Origin: Flavimaribacter sediminis
Lineage (GTDB): Bacteria > Pseudomonadota > Alphaproteobacteria > Rhizobiales > Rhizobiaceae
Direction: 5' to 3'
NCBI RefSeq assembly: GCF_019492055.1
Contig: NZ_JAICBX010000001.1
Coordinates: 1 to 64,000, forward strand
DNA length: 64,000 nucleotides
Part shown: one piece after another, positions 25,965 to 35,288 of the stretch
How positions within the stretch are numbered: the first letter of the stretch is position 1
Layout: each line of letters opens with the position of its first letter
The notes under the pieces: generated by a model
Databases searched by the model: none
What the model saw: only the letters and a program-made list of their open reading frames with translations
What the model was told of the DNA's origin: nothing
Program-made: the position numbers and the translations under genes

Positions 25965-26516
25965 TTGATTTACGGCTATGCCCGCGTCTCGAAATCTGAA
26001 GGTCAGGATACGGCCGCACAGATTGCTGCGCTGAAGGCAGCGGGTGCCGAGACCATCTTCGAAGACGCAGCCTCCGGAGGGCGCTTCGATCGGCCAGCAC
26101 TGCAAAAGCTTCTCGATGCGGTTGCGCCGGATGACGTTGTCATCGTCTGGAAACTTGACCGCCTTTCCCGTTCCCTCATGGACCTTCTGCGCATTATGGA
26201 CCGCCTCGAAAAGGCAGGTGGAGGCTTCAGATCGCTGACCGAGGCCATAGACACTACGACGCCGGCCGGCCGGATGATGATGCAGATGCTGGGCAGTGTA
26301 GCGGAATTCGAGCGGGAGATGATCAGGGAGCGCACCCGCGCTGGCCTTGCCCATGCCCGTGAGCAGGGCCGCCAACTTGGCCGTCGCCGTGCCCTCACCA
26401 GCGATCAGCGCCGCAAGGCGCTGCGCTGGATTCAGGAAGGTCAGAGCCAGGCTGAAATCGCTCGTACCTTCGGCGTTCACCGTTCGACAATCAACCGCCT
26501 CACCACAACAGAGTAG
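25965..26516 (+). CDS. Serine recombinase (resolvase/invertase family)
   Basis: This 183-aa protein has the resolvase catalytic domain. It begins IYGYARVSKSEGQD, with the catalytic serine in ARVS and the arginine set in KLDRLSRSL and EFEREMIRERT. A C-terminal helix-turn-helix follows (SQAEIARTFGVHRSTINRL). It starts with TTG at 25965; the ATG at 25947 in the same frame runs into a stop. Its length fits Tn3-type resolvases and Pin/Hin invertases. No transposase is adjacent, so it may resolve element multimers or be a transposon relic. The inverted repeat at 25742-25803 is just upstream. Confidence 0.88.
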   Translation: MIYGYARVSKSEGQDTAAQIAALKAAGAETIFEDAASGGRFDRPALQKLLDAVAPDDVVIVWKLDRLSRSLMDLLRIMDRLEKAGGGFRSLTEAIDTTTPAGRMMMQMLGSVAEFEREMIRERTRAGLAHAREQGRQLGRRRALTSDQRRKALRWIQEGQSQAEIARTFGVHRSTINRLTTTE

Positions 26517-26666
26517 TGGGTGAGGGCCTTGGCGCCTCACCGTCCGAGTAACGTGTCACTCCTGTGAGATCCACTTTCATAATGACGCCTACGATGAAAA
26601 CTGCATCACTTTGTTGATGTTCGGTGCAAAGCGCTGTACCCCTTGGGTAGATTCCATGGAGCCGAA

Positions 26667-26879
26667 ATGTCCGAGCGCCGAAAAAAGACCACCAGACTGA
26701 CTGTAAGCCTCGATGACGAGGATTACGCCGCCCTGACAGCCATCGCTGAGAAAAGCGATGTTTCCCTATCGTGGGTTATCCGTCAGGCGATCCATCGGTT
26801 TGTCCAGGAGCATGGAGCACATCCTGAGTTGCCTCTTAGGCTCGCTGGAAGTGGCGGAAAAGAGGGCCAAAGTACATGA
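26667..26879 (+). CDS. CopG-type ribbon-helix-helix protein
   Basis: This 70-aa protein has an RHH DNA-binding domain: strand RLTVSLDDEDYAAL, then helices ALTAIAEKSDVSLSWVIRQAIHRFVQEH. It lies 51 bases upstream of the type III methyltransferase gene and is probably its regulator, or an orphan antitoxin-like protein. The ATG at 26667 gives the standard RHH length. Confidence 0.78.
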   Translation: MSERRKKTTRLTVSLDDEDYAALTAIAEKSDVSLSWVIRQAIHRFVQEHGAHPELPLRLAGSGGKEGQST

Positions 26880-26930
26880 TCCCCACCGCCACAGCCCTCA
26901 TCGATTTTCTTGCCGGAAGAGGAACTATTC

Positions 26931-29066
26931 GTGTCACGCCTCACTGATCTGATTACGCAGGCGAAAGCCAAGGACCCGTCCCTTGGGCAGGAGCTGGAAC
27001 GGGAATTCAAGGTATTGTCCGCCCGCCGTTCGTTCGGCCTCAATTTCGAGCGTCACCGCCCCGAAAGCGTCGAGCTGCCAGGCCGTCCTGTGCGCAAGGG
27101 TGACAAGGTGCGCATCCTGCCGCCGCGCGGCGAGACTAAAAAAGGCGACCAGCGGCTTTGGAAAGTCCGGAGCCTGTCCGGGAAGGGCGCAGAGCGGAAG
27201 GCCCTTGTTGAACTGATCGGCGCGGAAGAGCCGGAAACACAAGAGGTGCCGGTTACCGACCTCGTGGTTGTCGCGGAATTTCGCGACTACATCTACCCTG
27301 GGCTCGTCAGCACGGGAAAAGTCGAGCGTGGAGTCGATAAACCTTTCCACACCGTGATCAATGGCGAGAATTTCCATGCACTTGAAGCACTGACATTTAC
27401 GCATCGGGGTAAGATTGACGTCATCTACATCGACCCACCCTATAATTCTGGGGCGCGCGATTGGAAGTACAACAACGATTACGTTGGAGAGGAAGATCTT
27501 TATCGCCACTCTAAGTGGCTCGCATTTATCGAGCGCAGACTTAAAGTCGCTCGCGACTTGCTTAGCGCCGAGTCTTCAGTGCTTATTGTCACTATAGATG
27601 AGAAGGAATGTTTGCGACTGGGGTTGCTTCTTGAGCAAACCTTTCCAGAGGCGCGAATTCAGATGATATCGTCCTCTATTAACCCTGCTGCCCAGGCTCG
27701 AACAGGTTCATTTGCTCGGATTGATGAATACGTCTTCGTTGTGATGATTGGGTCAATCGCACCTGCGCGCCTTCCGCTTAGCCGCGATTGGGTCAGTTCA
27801 AAAGGTCGCACCCACACCGGCAAAGCCCGTTGGGACTTGCTGAGGCGCTCTGGCACAGCTGCGCAACGCAAGGACTCGCCTGGGGGATTTTACGCAATCT
27901 ACGTGGACCAGGAAAGCAAAGCTGTTGTTGATATAGGCGAACCGCTATCGCCGGGTGACTCAACTCCGGCTCCCGGCCCAATAGGAAGCACACCGATTCT
28001 CCCAATACGGAAAGATGGGACCGAGGGACGCTGGCAAGTGTCGCCTGACACCCTGAGAAGTTATCACGGCCAAGGGCGCGTAAAGATAGGCGGAGATCAA
28101 GATAAGGGATTCACAGTCTATTATCTGAAGCCTGGCGAGTGGAAGAAAGTTCAAAGCGGTGAGTACGAGTCGCTAGGAATCGGGCCGGATGGGGCTTTGA
28201 TGCTCTCTGAAAATGAAACATCTGGTGAAAACGTACTGGCGATACCTTCAACTCAGTGGTCTATCCCATCACATGACGCAACACAGTACGGTAGTCGCTT
28301 GCTTATAAAAATTATTCCCCAAAGGCGATTTCCGTTCCCTAAGAGCTTGTACGCAGTCGAAGATGTCCTGCGATTTTTTATTGTCGAAAGGAAACGAGCG
28401 GTAGTTCTGGATTTTTTCAGTGGGTCCGGCACAACAGCTCACGCAGTCATGCGGCTAAACCGGCAGGATGGTGGTCGCCGCCAGTGTATCTCGGTAACAA
28501 ACAACGAAGTTGCTGCCGACGAACAGACTTCGCTACGAAGGGATGGTTTGCGACCCGGTGATCCCGATTGGGAGAAATGGGGCATTTGCGACTACATCAC
28601 CAAGCCTCGCATCGCCGCTGCGATCACTGGGAAGACGCCAGACGGCGATCCCATCGAGGGCGATTACAAGTTCACGGACGAATTTCCCATGGCCGAGGGA
28701 TTCGAGGAGAACGCCGAGTTCTTCACCCTGTCCTACGAAACGCCGGTCTCGGTCAGCCACAATCGCGCGTTCGCGCGCGTTGCGCCGCTCCTGTGGATGC
28801 GGGCGGGCAGTGAAGGTCGGCGGATCGATGCAATCCCAGCCGACGGTTGGGAAGTGGCGGACACTTACGGCCTGCTGACTGACTTGGACAAAGCGACCGC
28901 CTTTTGCAAAACAGTCGAGGCCAAGGGCACCATTCGCATTGCGTATATCGTGACGGATGACGACCGACGTTTCCAGGCTGTCACGCGCCACTTGCCCGAT
29001 GCCGTCGAGCCGGTACGGCTCTACGAGTCGTATCTGACCAATTTCCGATTCTCGATGGGGCGCTGA
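26931..29066 (+). CDS. Type III restriction-modification methyltransferase (Mod)
   Basis: This 711-aa beta-class amino-methyltransferase has the catalytic motif IDPPYN at about 167-172. The SAM-binding motif LDFFSGSGTTAHAV lies far downstream, near 490. This order is that of Mod subunits, which methylate adenine-N6 on one strand and provide target recognition for the complex. The variable region between the motifs (about 250-450) is the presumed target-recognition domain. It has more A+T-rich codons than the flanks, a common sign of specificity swapping. GTG at 26931 with AGAGGA upstream is taken as start. Res begins 3 bases after the stop. Confidence 0.9.
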   Translation: MSRLTDLITQAKAKDPSLGQELEREFKVLSARRSFGLNFERHRPESVELPGRPVRKGDKVRILPPRGETKKGDQRLWKVRSLSGKGAERKALVELIGAEEPETQEVPVTDLVVVAEFRDYIYPGLVSTGKVERGVDKPFHTVINGENFHALEALTFTHRGKIDVIYIDPPYNSGARDWKYNNDYVGEEDLYRHSKWLAFIERRLKVARDLLSAESSVLIVTIDEKECLRLGLLLEQTFPEARIQMISSSINPAAQARTGSFARIDEYVFVVMIGSIAPARLPLSRDWVSSKGRTHTGKARWDLLRRSGTAAQRKDSPGGFYAIYVDQESKAVVDIGEPLSPGDSTPAPGPIGSTPILPIRKDGTEGRWQVSPDTLRSYHGQGRVKIGGDQDKGFTVYYLKPGEWKKVQSGEYESLGIGPDGALMLSENETSGENVLAIPSTQWSIPSHDATQYGSRLLIKIIPQRRFPFPKSLYAVEDVLRFFIVERKRAVVLDFFSGSGTTAHAVMRLNRQDGGRRQCISVTNNEVAADEQTSLRRDGLRPGDPDWEKWGICDYITKPRIAAAITGKTPDGDPIEGDYKFTDEFPMAEGFEENAEFFTLSYETPVSVSHNRAFARVAPLLWMRAGSEGRRIDAIPADGWEVADTYGLLTDLDKATAFCKTVEAKGTIRIAYIVTDDDRRFQAVTRHLPDAVEPVRLYESYLTNFRFSMGR

Positions 29067-29069
29067 GTC

Positions 29070-31664
29070 ATGAAGTTTACGCTGAAGGATTATCAGGACG
29101 AGGCCGTCAAAGAGGTTCTGGACCGGCTGAAGAAAGCCCGCAAACGCTGGCATGAAGACCGTGACAAGCACGCTTTCTCCCTGACTGCGACGACCGGCGC
29201 GGGCAAGACCGTCATGGCGGCGGCAGTCTTTGAATCCCTTTTCTATGGTAACGACGATTTCGACTTCGAGGCTGATCCAGGTGCCGTGGTGATCTGGTTC
29301 AGCGATGACCCGTCTCTGAACGAACAATCCCGCTGGCGGCTCCAGGAAGCGTCTGACAAGCTCACCATCTCCGATCTGGTCAGCGTCGGGAACAGCTTCG
29401 CTGGAGAGAAATTCCAGCCTGGAAAAATCTACTTCCTGAACACGCAGAAGCTGTCCAAGAACAGCCTTCTGGTGCGCGGCCACGACCCCAACGACCCGGC
29501 GCTGGAAACGGCGGACGGCCAGCGCATCATGCCTGACATGCGGTCGCATACGATCTGGGACACGATCCAGAACACCATCGAAGACCCCGACCTGACCCTT
29601 TACCTCATCCTTGATGAAGCTCATCGCGGTATGAAGGAAGGTGGTCGGTCCAACGGCGACGGCAAACCGACAATCGTCAAGCAGCTCATCAACGGTTCGG
29701 GCGCGGTGCCCGGTATCCCGATTGTCTGGGGTATCTCCGCAACGGTTCAACGATTCAACGATGCCGTTTCCGGTATGCAGGACCGTAGCACCCTGCCCAA
29801 CGTGATTGTCGATGCAAAGAAGGTTCAGGATTCGGGCCTTCTGAAAGACACGATCAACCTCGATGTCCCCGACGAGACCGGCGATTTTTCAACCGTGCTT
29901 CTGCGTCGCGGCACGGCCAAGTTGAGTGATATCTCGAACGCCTGGGCGGAGTACGCCAAGCAGCAGGACGACGCCGATACCGTTCTGCCCCTCATGGTGT
30001 TGCAGGTTCCAAACTCCCCGGACCACAACGAAATCGGCCTATGGCTCGACACGATCTTCGAGCAATGGCCAGAGCTTCAGCACGACTCTATCGCCAACGT
30101 TTTCGGTGAACACAAAACCGAGACCTTTGGCCGACATACGGCCCCCTACATCGCACCGGAACGAGTTCAGGAATCCGATTGGGTACGCATTCTGATTGCC
30201 AAGGACGCCATCAGCACAGGCTGGGACTGCCCGCGTGCGGAAGTCATGGTTTCCTTCCGGGCGGCAACGGACAAGACCCACATCACCCAGCTTCTCGGTC
30301 GAATGGTTCGCACGCCACTGGCACGGCGGATTCCCGGCAACGACCGGCTGAACGCGGTCGATTGCCTGCTTCCTCATTTCGACAAGAAATCGGTTGAGGC
30401 CGTTGTCACGGCACTCATGTCAGGCGGCGAGGCCGGGGAGGAACTGCCCGGTCGGCGCGTGCTGATCAATCCGCGCGAGATGAAGCCCAATCCGGCAATC
30501 TCCGAGGACGTTTGGCAAAAGCTGCTTTCCTTGCCGTCGCAAACCTTGCCGAAGCGGCAGGCTCGCCCGGTCAAACGGCTAACGGCGCTTGCCCACGAAC
30601 TGGCTGTTGACGGCCTCCTCGCGGACGCCGGCAAGAAAGCCCATGCCGAATTGCACAAGGTTCTGGACGGCGCACAAGTCCGGTATGCCGAAGAAATCAG
30701 GAAAGCCCGCGACTCAGTGATGACCGTTGAGGGAAAGACGGTAAAGGCTGATGTCGAGACCAAGGAAATGACGTTTGACGATTTTGTCGAAGCTGCCGAC
30801 TACGCCGTCATCGAAGACGCATACAAGCGCGCGGCCCGCGTTATCAGCCCTGACCTTGCTACGACCTATAGCGAACATCTCGCCAGCAAAGCGGACGAGG
30901 ATGAAGATCCCGAAGACGCGCTGGTCGAGGCGCATACCGTCATCGCCGCGCTTGGCCTTGTTCCTGATCTGAAGGATGATCTTGAGATCGCTGCGGAGAA
31001 GCTGTCAAACCAGTGGCTGACCAATTACCGGGTTCAAATCAAGAGCCTTTCCGATGAACGCCAGGATGTCTATCGCCAAATTCGCGAAATGAGTGCCGAT
31101 CCGTTGGACGTTGATCTCGCACGGCCCAACACTTGGCTTCAGATGACCACGGCCCGCAAGGCCGACGGCACCGAAGAGCCGCTACCACGCTTCGAAAGGC
31201 ACATGCTTTGCGATGAGGATGGCCTTTTCCCTGGCGACTTCAATTCATGGGAAGGCAAGGTCGTCAAGGCCGAGCTGGAGCGCAACGGCACCGTCGCCTG
31301 GTATCGAAACCCAGCCCGTGCCAGTCAGGATTCCTTGGGCGTAACCTATGAAGAAGGCGGCGACATAAAAATCGTTCGGCCAGACTTCATCTTCTTTGCG
31401 CAGCTGGACGACGGCACGGTGGTCGCTGATATCGTCGATCCCCATGGAATTCAGTTTGGTGACGCTCTTCCGAAGCTGCAGGGCTTAGCGGAGTACGCTG
31501 AAGCTAACGCGGGCACATACCGGCGCATCGAGGTTGTCGCCGAAGTTGGAGGGACCTTTCGCACTATCGACCTGACGGAGGCTTCAGCCCGAGCGGCGGT
31601 CAAGTCCGCAGCGACTGTGAAGGAGGTTTACGATAGCGAGGTGGCGCATGATTACGTCATGTAG
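29070..31664 (+). CDS. Type III restriction enzyme subunit (Res), helicase-nuclease
   Basis: This 864-aa superfamily 2 helicase has Walker A TTGAGKT at 41-47, the DEAH box LILDEAHRG near 178, and a motif VI region (QLLGRMVRTP). The C-terminus carries a nuclease-like segment RPDFIFF...VVADIVDPHG. In standard PD-(D/E)xK domains the second part ends in ExK. Here it reads DIVD, so the active site is unusual or belongs to a variant clade. With Mod it forms the type III restriction complex that cuts after translocation or diffusion along DNA. It is followed after 26 bases by the Abi gene. Confidence 0.87.
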   Translation: MKFTLKDYQDEAVKEVLDRLKKARKRWHEDRDKHAFSLTATTGAGKTVMAAAVFESLFYGNDDFDFEADPGAVVIWFSDDPSLNEQSRWRLQEASDKLTISDLVSVGNSFAGEKFQPGKIYFLNTQKLSKNSLLVRGHDPNDPALETADGQRIMPDMRSHTIWDTIQNTIEDPDLTLYLILDEAHRGMKEGGRSNGDGKPTIVKQLINGSGAVPGIPIVWGISATVQRFNDAVSGMQDRSTLPNVIVDAKKVQDSGLLKDTINLDVPDETGDFSTVLLRRGTAKLSDISNAWAEYAKQQDDADTVLPLMVLQVPNSPDHNEIGLWLDTIFEQWPELQHDSIANVFGEHKTETFGRHTAPYIAPERVQESDWVRILIAKDAISTGWDCPRAEVMVSFRAATDKTHITQLLGRMVRTPLARRIPGNDRLNAVDCLLPHFDKKSVEAVVTALMSGGEAGEELPGRRVLINPREMKPNPAISEDVWQKLLSLPSQTLPKRQARPVKRLTALAHELAVDGLLADAGKKAHAELHKVLDGAQVRYAEEIRKARDSVMTVEGKTVKADVETKEMTFDDFVEAADYAVIEDAYKRAARVISPDLATTYSEHLASKADEDEDPEDALVEAHTVIAALGLVPDLKDDLEIAAEKLSNQWLTNYRVQIKSLSDERQDVYRQIREMSADPLDVDLARPNTWLQMTTARKADGTEEPLPRFERHMLCDEDGLFPGDFNSWEGKVVKAELERNGTVAWYRNPARASQDSLGVTYEEGGDIKIVRPDFIFFAQLDDGTVVADIVDPHGIQFGDALPKLQGLAEYAEANAGTYRRIEVVAEVGGTFRTIDLTEASARAAVKSAATVKEVYDSEVAHDYVM

Positions 31665-31690
31665 CTATTACCAGTTTGCAGGAGGACGCG

Positions 31691-32581
31691 GTGCCTTTTC
31701 CGCTTTCGCCGCAGAGCATTGACGCCATAGCTGAAGTCATCAGCGGCGGCGGTGGGAACGACCCGACGCCGCCAATTGGAATCTATCGCAGCGGCCCCAA
31801 AATTGAAAAATTCATGCGCGCCTGCAACGTTGATTTTCGCGTGAGCGGTTCCCGCGTGCCGTCATTGGTCGATTGCCTTCTGGATATCAATCGGGGCTTC
31901 GAGCCTTCAGCGGTTTTCCCGAGGGTCATTGAGGCCGCTGCCGACCCCCGAGATTTTGCCCACGACCCTCCACGGCATACCGCTGTCCTCGAATATCTGA
32001 ACAACGCGCTGCGCTATGACGGTTTTGAGCTTCAGCAGCAGGGCACCAAGGTCCGACTGGTGGTCGCAGGTCACTCCACACCAGTCATCGCAACGCTCTC
32101 AGGCGTTGCGGAGACCATCAGCTTTGACACAGTGAAGCTCGATCTTGAACGCGCCCTGGGCAGCATCGACTCCGATCCAGAGGACGCAATTACGGCGGCT
32201 TGTTCGACAATAGAAAGCGTGTGCCGCTCAATCTTGATCGAGTTAGGGCAGCCGCTTCCGGCAAAGAAGGACGTCTCCGGGCTTTTCAACGCGGTTAAAC
32301 AACCCTTGGCATTGAGCCCTGACCGGTCTGACTTGGACCCACAAATCGCGGCAGATGTGCGGACGACTTTGGGCGGGCTTGCAACGGTCATTCAAGGGGT
32401 CGGAGCACTGCGAACACACGCTGGCGATGCGCACGGTCGGGAGAAAGGGTATGCTCGCGTCGATGCCCGTATCGCAAGATTGTCTATTCATGCGGCCAGC
32501 ACGGTCGCGCTATTCCTGATCGAAACTTGGCAACGCAAATTTCCAACTCGGACGCTGCACCGCCACGACGAACCCACCTGA
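31691..32581 (+). CDS. Abortive infection family protein (Abi C-terminal domain)
   Basis: This 296-aa protein has a C-terminal domain matching abortive-infection proteins: AITAACSTIESVCRSIL, then LGGLATVIQGVGALRTHAGDAHG, and a histidine-rich end. The N-terminal half is unassigned. It starts with GTG at 31691 behind CAGGAGG and is the last gene of the Mod-Res operon. That suggests a backup suicide response tied to the restriction system. It is convergent with the low-GC gene downstream, separated by a terminator. Confidence 0.8.
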   Translation: MPFPLSPQSIDAIAEVISGGGGNDPTPPIGIYRSGPKIEKFMRACNVDFRVSGSRVPSLVDCLLDINRGFEPSAVFPRVIEAAADPRDFAHDPPRHTAVLEYLNNALRYDGFELQQQGTKVRLVVAGHSTPVIATLSGVAETISFDTVKLDLERALGSIDSDPEDAITAACSTIESVCRSILIELGQPLPAKKDVSGLFNAVKQPLALSPDRSDLDPQIAADVRTTLGGLATVIQGVGALRTHAGDAHGREKGYARVDARIARLSIHAASTVALFLIETWQRKFPTRTLHRHDEPT

Positions 32582-32670
32582 AAGCTTTTGCAACAGGTAT
32601 TTGCAACAGGATTACACAATAAGGCCAATGGCGTGCCTCTTGTTGCAAAAACGGTCCTCTGAACGACAAA

Positions 32671-32693
32671 ACCCCGCCGAAGCGGGATTTTGC
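32671..32693. terminator. Bidirectional terminator
   Basis: The hairpin CCCGC/GCGGG with loop CGAA is flanked by AAAA and TTTT. It lies between the convergent Abi and secreted-protein genes. Confidence 0.75.
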
Positions 32694-32733
32694 ATCAAGT
32701 CAATTGAACTTGATTAGAAAGAGTTGGGAAAAA

Positions 32734-34428
32734 TTAGTTACCCAAATCCGCTGTAAGTGTTTTAGCAATCAATACAGTGTTTGTTGCTAATGTGTGTCCA
32801 CCGCTAGCCAGAGCTACGTCTGTACTGCTGAGTGTAGTCGTATCTACAGCACCGAGGGCAGTACCCTCTGGGTCATTCGCCTGAATTTCAACATCAAGCG
32901 AATAAGTCCCATATGCGGCTGTACGGTCGATGGTAGTTATAGTAGCCAATGGCACTGGGCTAATTTTAATAATGCCAACACCATTACCATCGTTGCTGTA
33001 TGTCATAAGTGCATTATTTGAAATAACCGTTTCAGCATTTGTCGTTACAGCAAGCTTACCAATATCAGCTGCGTTTATCGTATTTCCGCCTGCGGTAGAT
33101 GTGTTGTCATCATCAATAACAAGGCTAATTGACGGAAGCGCAACGCTACCGACTGTCAAGGACACAGCAGCAATTGCTGTTGCCGGATTTACACCAGCAA
33201 CACCACCACCGATAGTTACAGTCAAGCCACAGTTCGCAGCACAATCATCGGCATCGTTCGCAAGCGTAACCGAGGCTGCCGGAGTTGCAGCTAAAGTCAC
33301 AGAGATTTCACGGGCCGGGAACAGATAGGATGTTTCCGACTCACCAAGGAAACCATTTGCACTTGCGCCAAATGTACTACCCAGACCAGTTGTTGAACCA
33401 GTAAATGCAGCAGATGTAGCACTCACTGTTCCGGCAGTGCCCGAGCCAAATAATGTCTCCTTGTTAATAGTCAACGTATTTTGGGTGTTCGAAAAAAGAG
33501 TGTTGGTAGAATCGACCATAATTGCAGATTCACCAGAGTCCAACAGACCGTCGTTATCAGAGTCAATCCAAGCGAGAGGCAAATACGTCCCATCAGCTAC
33601 GTCAAGGAACGTGACTTCGGTGATTGTTTTGCTTGTTACGCTAGTGTTTGACACCAACGTAGCGGTGCCAACGTAAATTGGCTTCATGTCAAGCGCAGAT
33701 CGGAAGAGACCGACTTTCGCAGCAAATGGGCCAGATGCTGTCGGCACAGACTTAAACGCGATGTCCTTAACGCCGATTGTTACGTTCGGTACAGATGCCG
33801 AATCGACATCGGTACGAGCCACGGCGAGTGGTACAGGCACGGATGTCACGTTAATGATTCCAGACCCGGAGGTGACAACTTTGGATGCAGGTAGAAAGAA
33901 ATCAAACGCTGGGAGTGACACTGTTGCGCCGTTCGATACAACCGGCTGCATCACAGGCACCGTTGCAAAAGCGACACCGTTGTTGAGGTCGGCAGAGATA
34001 GAAGCGGCGCCTGTGCCTGGATCACCCATAATCAACACGTTACGGCCTTGCTCACGGCCAAAGCCCTGCGTTGTGCCCAAGGAAGCCAACAGAGATTGGG
34101 TTGCAGAAACAGAAGCAGTCCTGGCACCAACAGAAATCTCGGAGAAGGTTACCAACATTGTGTTGTATGTACCGGACTTGGGTGCAGTTACGGGCAGTGT
34201 TGCGCCAGTTTTGTTTGCATTGAGCAAGTCAAGAGTTGAAGTAGCAGACGCGCCGATACCTGCGGCTGGGTTGTAAATTACGAAACGGTCAGTTGAGTTG
34301 CCGTTTGGCATTAGTTCGATTTTATCGATCACAACTGTGAACGAAACTGCCGAAGCAGAAGCCGCACCCAGCACGACGGCACCAGCCGTTGCACCAGCAA
34401 TTGCGAGATTCTTCAGCCATTGTTTCAT
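32734..34428 (-). CDS. Large secreted protein of unknown function
   Basis: This 564-aa protein has a signal peptide (MKQWLKNLAIAGATAGAVVLGAASASA). The mature part is rich in Thr, Ser, Val and Ala, as in beta-sandwich surface proteins. A carboxypeptidase-regulatory-like stretch (VTFLDVADGTYLPLAWIDSDNDG) contains an Asp-rich calcium-binding-like loop. Another loop DDADDCAANCG holds the only cysteines I notice. The coding DNA is clearly more A+T-rich than the neighbours. Upstream on the same strand is a 42-aa lipoprotein gene. No family is recognised; a cell-surface or appendage role is inferred. Confidence 0.75.
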   Translation of the reverse strand: MKQWLKNLAIAGATAGAVVLGAASASAVSFTVVIDKIELMPNGNSTDRFVIYNPAAGIGASATSTLDLLNANKTGATLPVTAPKSGTYNTMLVTFSEISVGARTASVSATQSLLASLGTTQGFGREQGRNVLIMGDPGTGAASISADLNNGVAFATVPVMQPVVSNGATVSLPAFDFFLPASKVVTSGSGIINVTSVPVPLAVARTDVDSASVPNVTIGVKDIAFKSVPTASGPFAAKVGLFRSALDMKPIYVGTATLVSNTSVTSKTITEVTFLDVADGTYLPLAWIDSDNDGLLDSGESAIMVDSTNTLFSNTQNTLTINKETLFGSGTAGTVSATSAAFTGSTTGLGSTFGASANGFLGESETSYLFPAREISVTLAATPAASVTLANDADDCAANCGLTVTIGGGVAGVNPATAIAAVSLTVGSVALPSISLVIDDDNTSTAGGNTINAADIGKLAVTTNAETVISNNALMTYSNDGNGVGIIKISPVPLATITTIDRTAAYGTYSLDVEIQANDPEGTALGAVDTTTLSSTDVALASGGHTLATNTVLIAKTLTADLGN

Positions 34429-34478
34429 TAGAAGGCACTCCTAAAATTTATTGATAGAATTCGAATTCGATAGATTTG

Positions 34479-34607
34479 TTAGCCGCTGTTACCAACGGAG
34501 AATGAGTTGGATGTCGCGCTCGCGTCGTCATCATCGCAAGCGGTCAGGCCAAGGCTTGCAGCGAGGGCAAGCGTCATCACGAAAGCAATTTTCGAGAATT
34601 TATTCAT
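34479..34607 (-). CDS. Tiny lipoprotein (42 aa)
   Basis: This short gene encodes MNKFSKIAFVMTLALAASLG followed by the lipobox LTAC and an acidic, serine-rich tail starting CDDDD. After lipidation only about 19 residues would remain. AGGAAA precedes the ATG. It lies 50 bases upstream of the large secreted protein and probably shares its promoter. No family is known to me; anchoring or assisting export of the neighbour is inferred. Confidence 0.7.
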   Translation of the reverse strand: MNKFSKIAFVMTLALAASLGLTACDDDDASATSNSFSVGNSG

Positions 34608-34684
34608 TACAATATTTCCTATAATTTGGTTGTGTTTTTATAACAACGAACAAATAATAAGGGTATAATTTCAAAATGAGAAAT

Positions 34685-34699
34685 GTTCATTTAATGAAC
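34685..34699. promoter_or_regulatory. Inverted repeat GTTCA-N5-TGAAC (operator candidate)
   Basis: This palindrome lies 8 bases before the HTH regulator ATG and within the divergent promoter region of the lipoprotein gene. It is probably an autoregulatory site. Confidence 0.55.
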
Positions 34700-34706
34700 G
34701 AGTGAA

Positions 34707-34985
34707 ATGGCAAGAAGTCCCTATACAGGTGTGTTGCTAATTCGTCGCAGTGATATAATCAAATCGCGCGATGTATTTGATGAATTTGAACGTCGAAGGG
34801 TCGGCACGGGTGTGTCCATCGCCTTATTATGCAGAGAAGCGCGTACCACAAGGCAGGCGTATCACAAGTGGAAGCGTGGAGAGGGTGGGGTCATGCCCGA
34901 GACATTAAAGGCACTAAATACCGCCTTAGCCGCGTTGTCCGGTCAAGAAGTAGCGCCCCCAGCAAAGAAGCCCCGCCATCGCTGA
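34707..34985 (+). CDS. Helix-turn-helix regulator (Cro/C1-like)
   Basis: This 92-aa protein contains a central HTH (VSIALLCREARTTRQAYHKWKRGEGGVMPETLKALNTAL) and a basic proline/lysine tail. It is divergent from the lipoprotein and secreted-protein genes and has a palindrome before its start. It most likely controls that pair. The terminator AAGCCCCG/CGGGGCTT (34969-34993) overlaps its stop codon. Confidence 0.72.
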   Translation: MARSPYTGVLLIRRSDIIKSRDVFDEFERRRVGTGVSIALLCREARTTRQAYHKWKRGEGGVMPETLKALNTALAALSGQEVAPPAKKPRHR

Positions 34986-34996
34986 CGGGGCTTCGG
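34969..34996 (+). terminator. Hairpin over the regulator stop codon
   Basis: AAGCCCCG (34969-34976) pairs with CGGGGCTT (34986-34993), with the TGA in the loop. The T-run is weak, so it could also serve as an attenuator or RNA end-protector. Confidence 0.5.
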
Positions 34997-35014
34997 TCGA
35001 GGAAAGGGGCCTTG

Positions 35015-35236
35015 TCAGGCCGCAGTCTTCAACGGCTTCGGAGCCATGCGCTGACCCTCCAGCCATTTGTTGAATTCGGCGCGGTCGATGTAGACGCGGC
35101 CACCGATCTTCAGTAGCGCAGGCTTCAATCCATTCGTTTCCGCATGGAATATCCACCAGCGAAGCGTGGCTTCCGTGATGAACGGTGCTTCCACCGCTAC
35201 CTGCTTCACGGTCGCCAGGTCCCTGTAATCCACCAT
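35015..35236 (-). CDS. AlpA-like excisionase / MerR-type HTH protein
   Basis: This 73-aa winged-HTH protein has ITEATLRWWIFHAETNGLKPALLKIGGRVYIDRAEFNKWLEGQ, the layout of AlpA/Xis-type directionality factors. It lies 52 bases downstream of the integrase on the same strand. It would steer recombination toward excision and may regulate the integrase promoter. The start at 35236 follows GAGG. Confidence 0.82.
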   Translation of the reverse strand: MVDYRDLATVKQVAVEAPFITEATLRWWIFHAETNGLKPALLKIGGRVYIDRAEFNKWLEGQRMAPKPLKTAA

Positions 35237-35288
35237 GGTAAACCTCATGGTCTCGGGGCCTATAAAGAGCAGGAACCTAATTTATGCC

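Noticed and set aside
28533-29750. 405-codon frame opposite Mod and Res
   Set aside because: It is a shadow of the methyltransferase/helicase genes.
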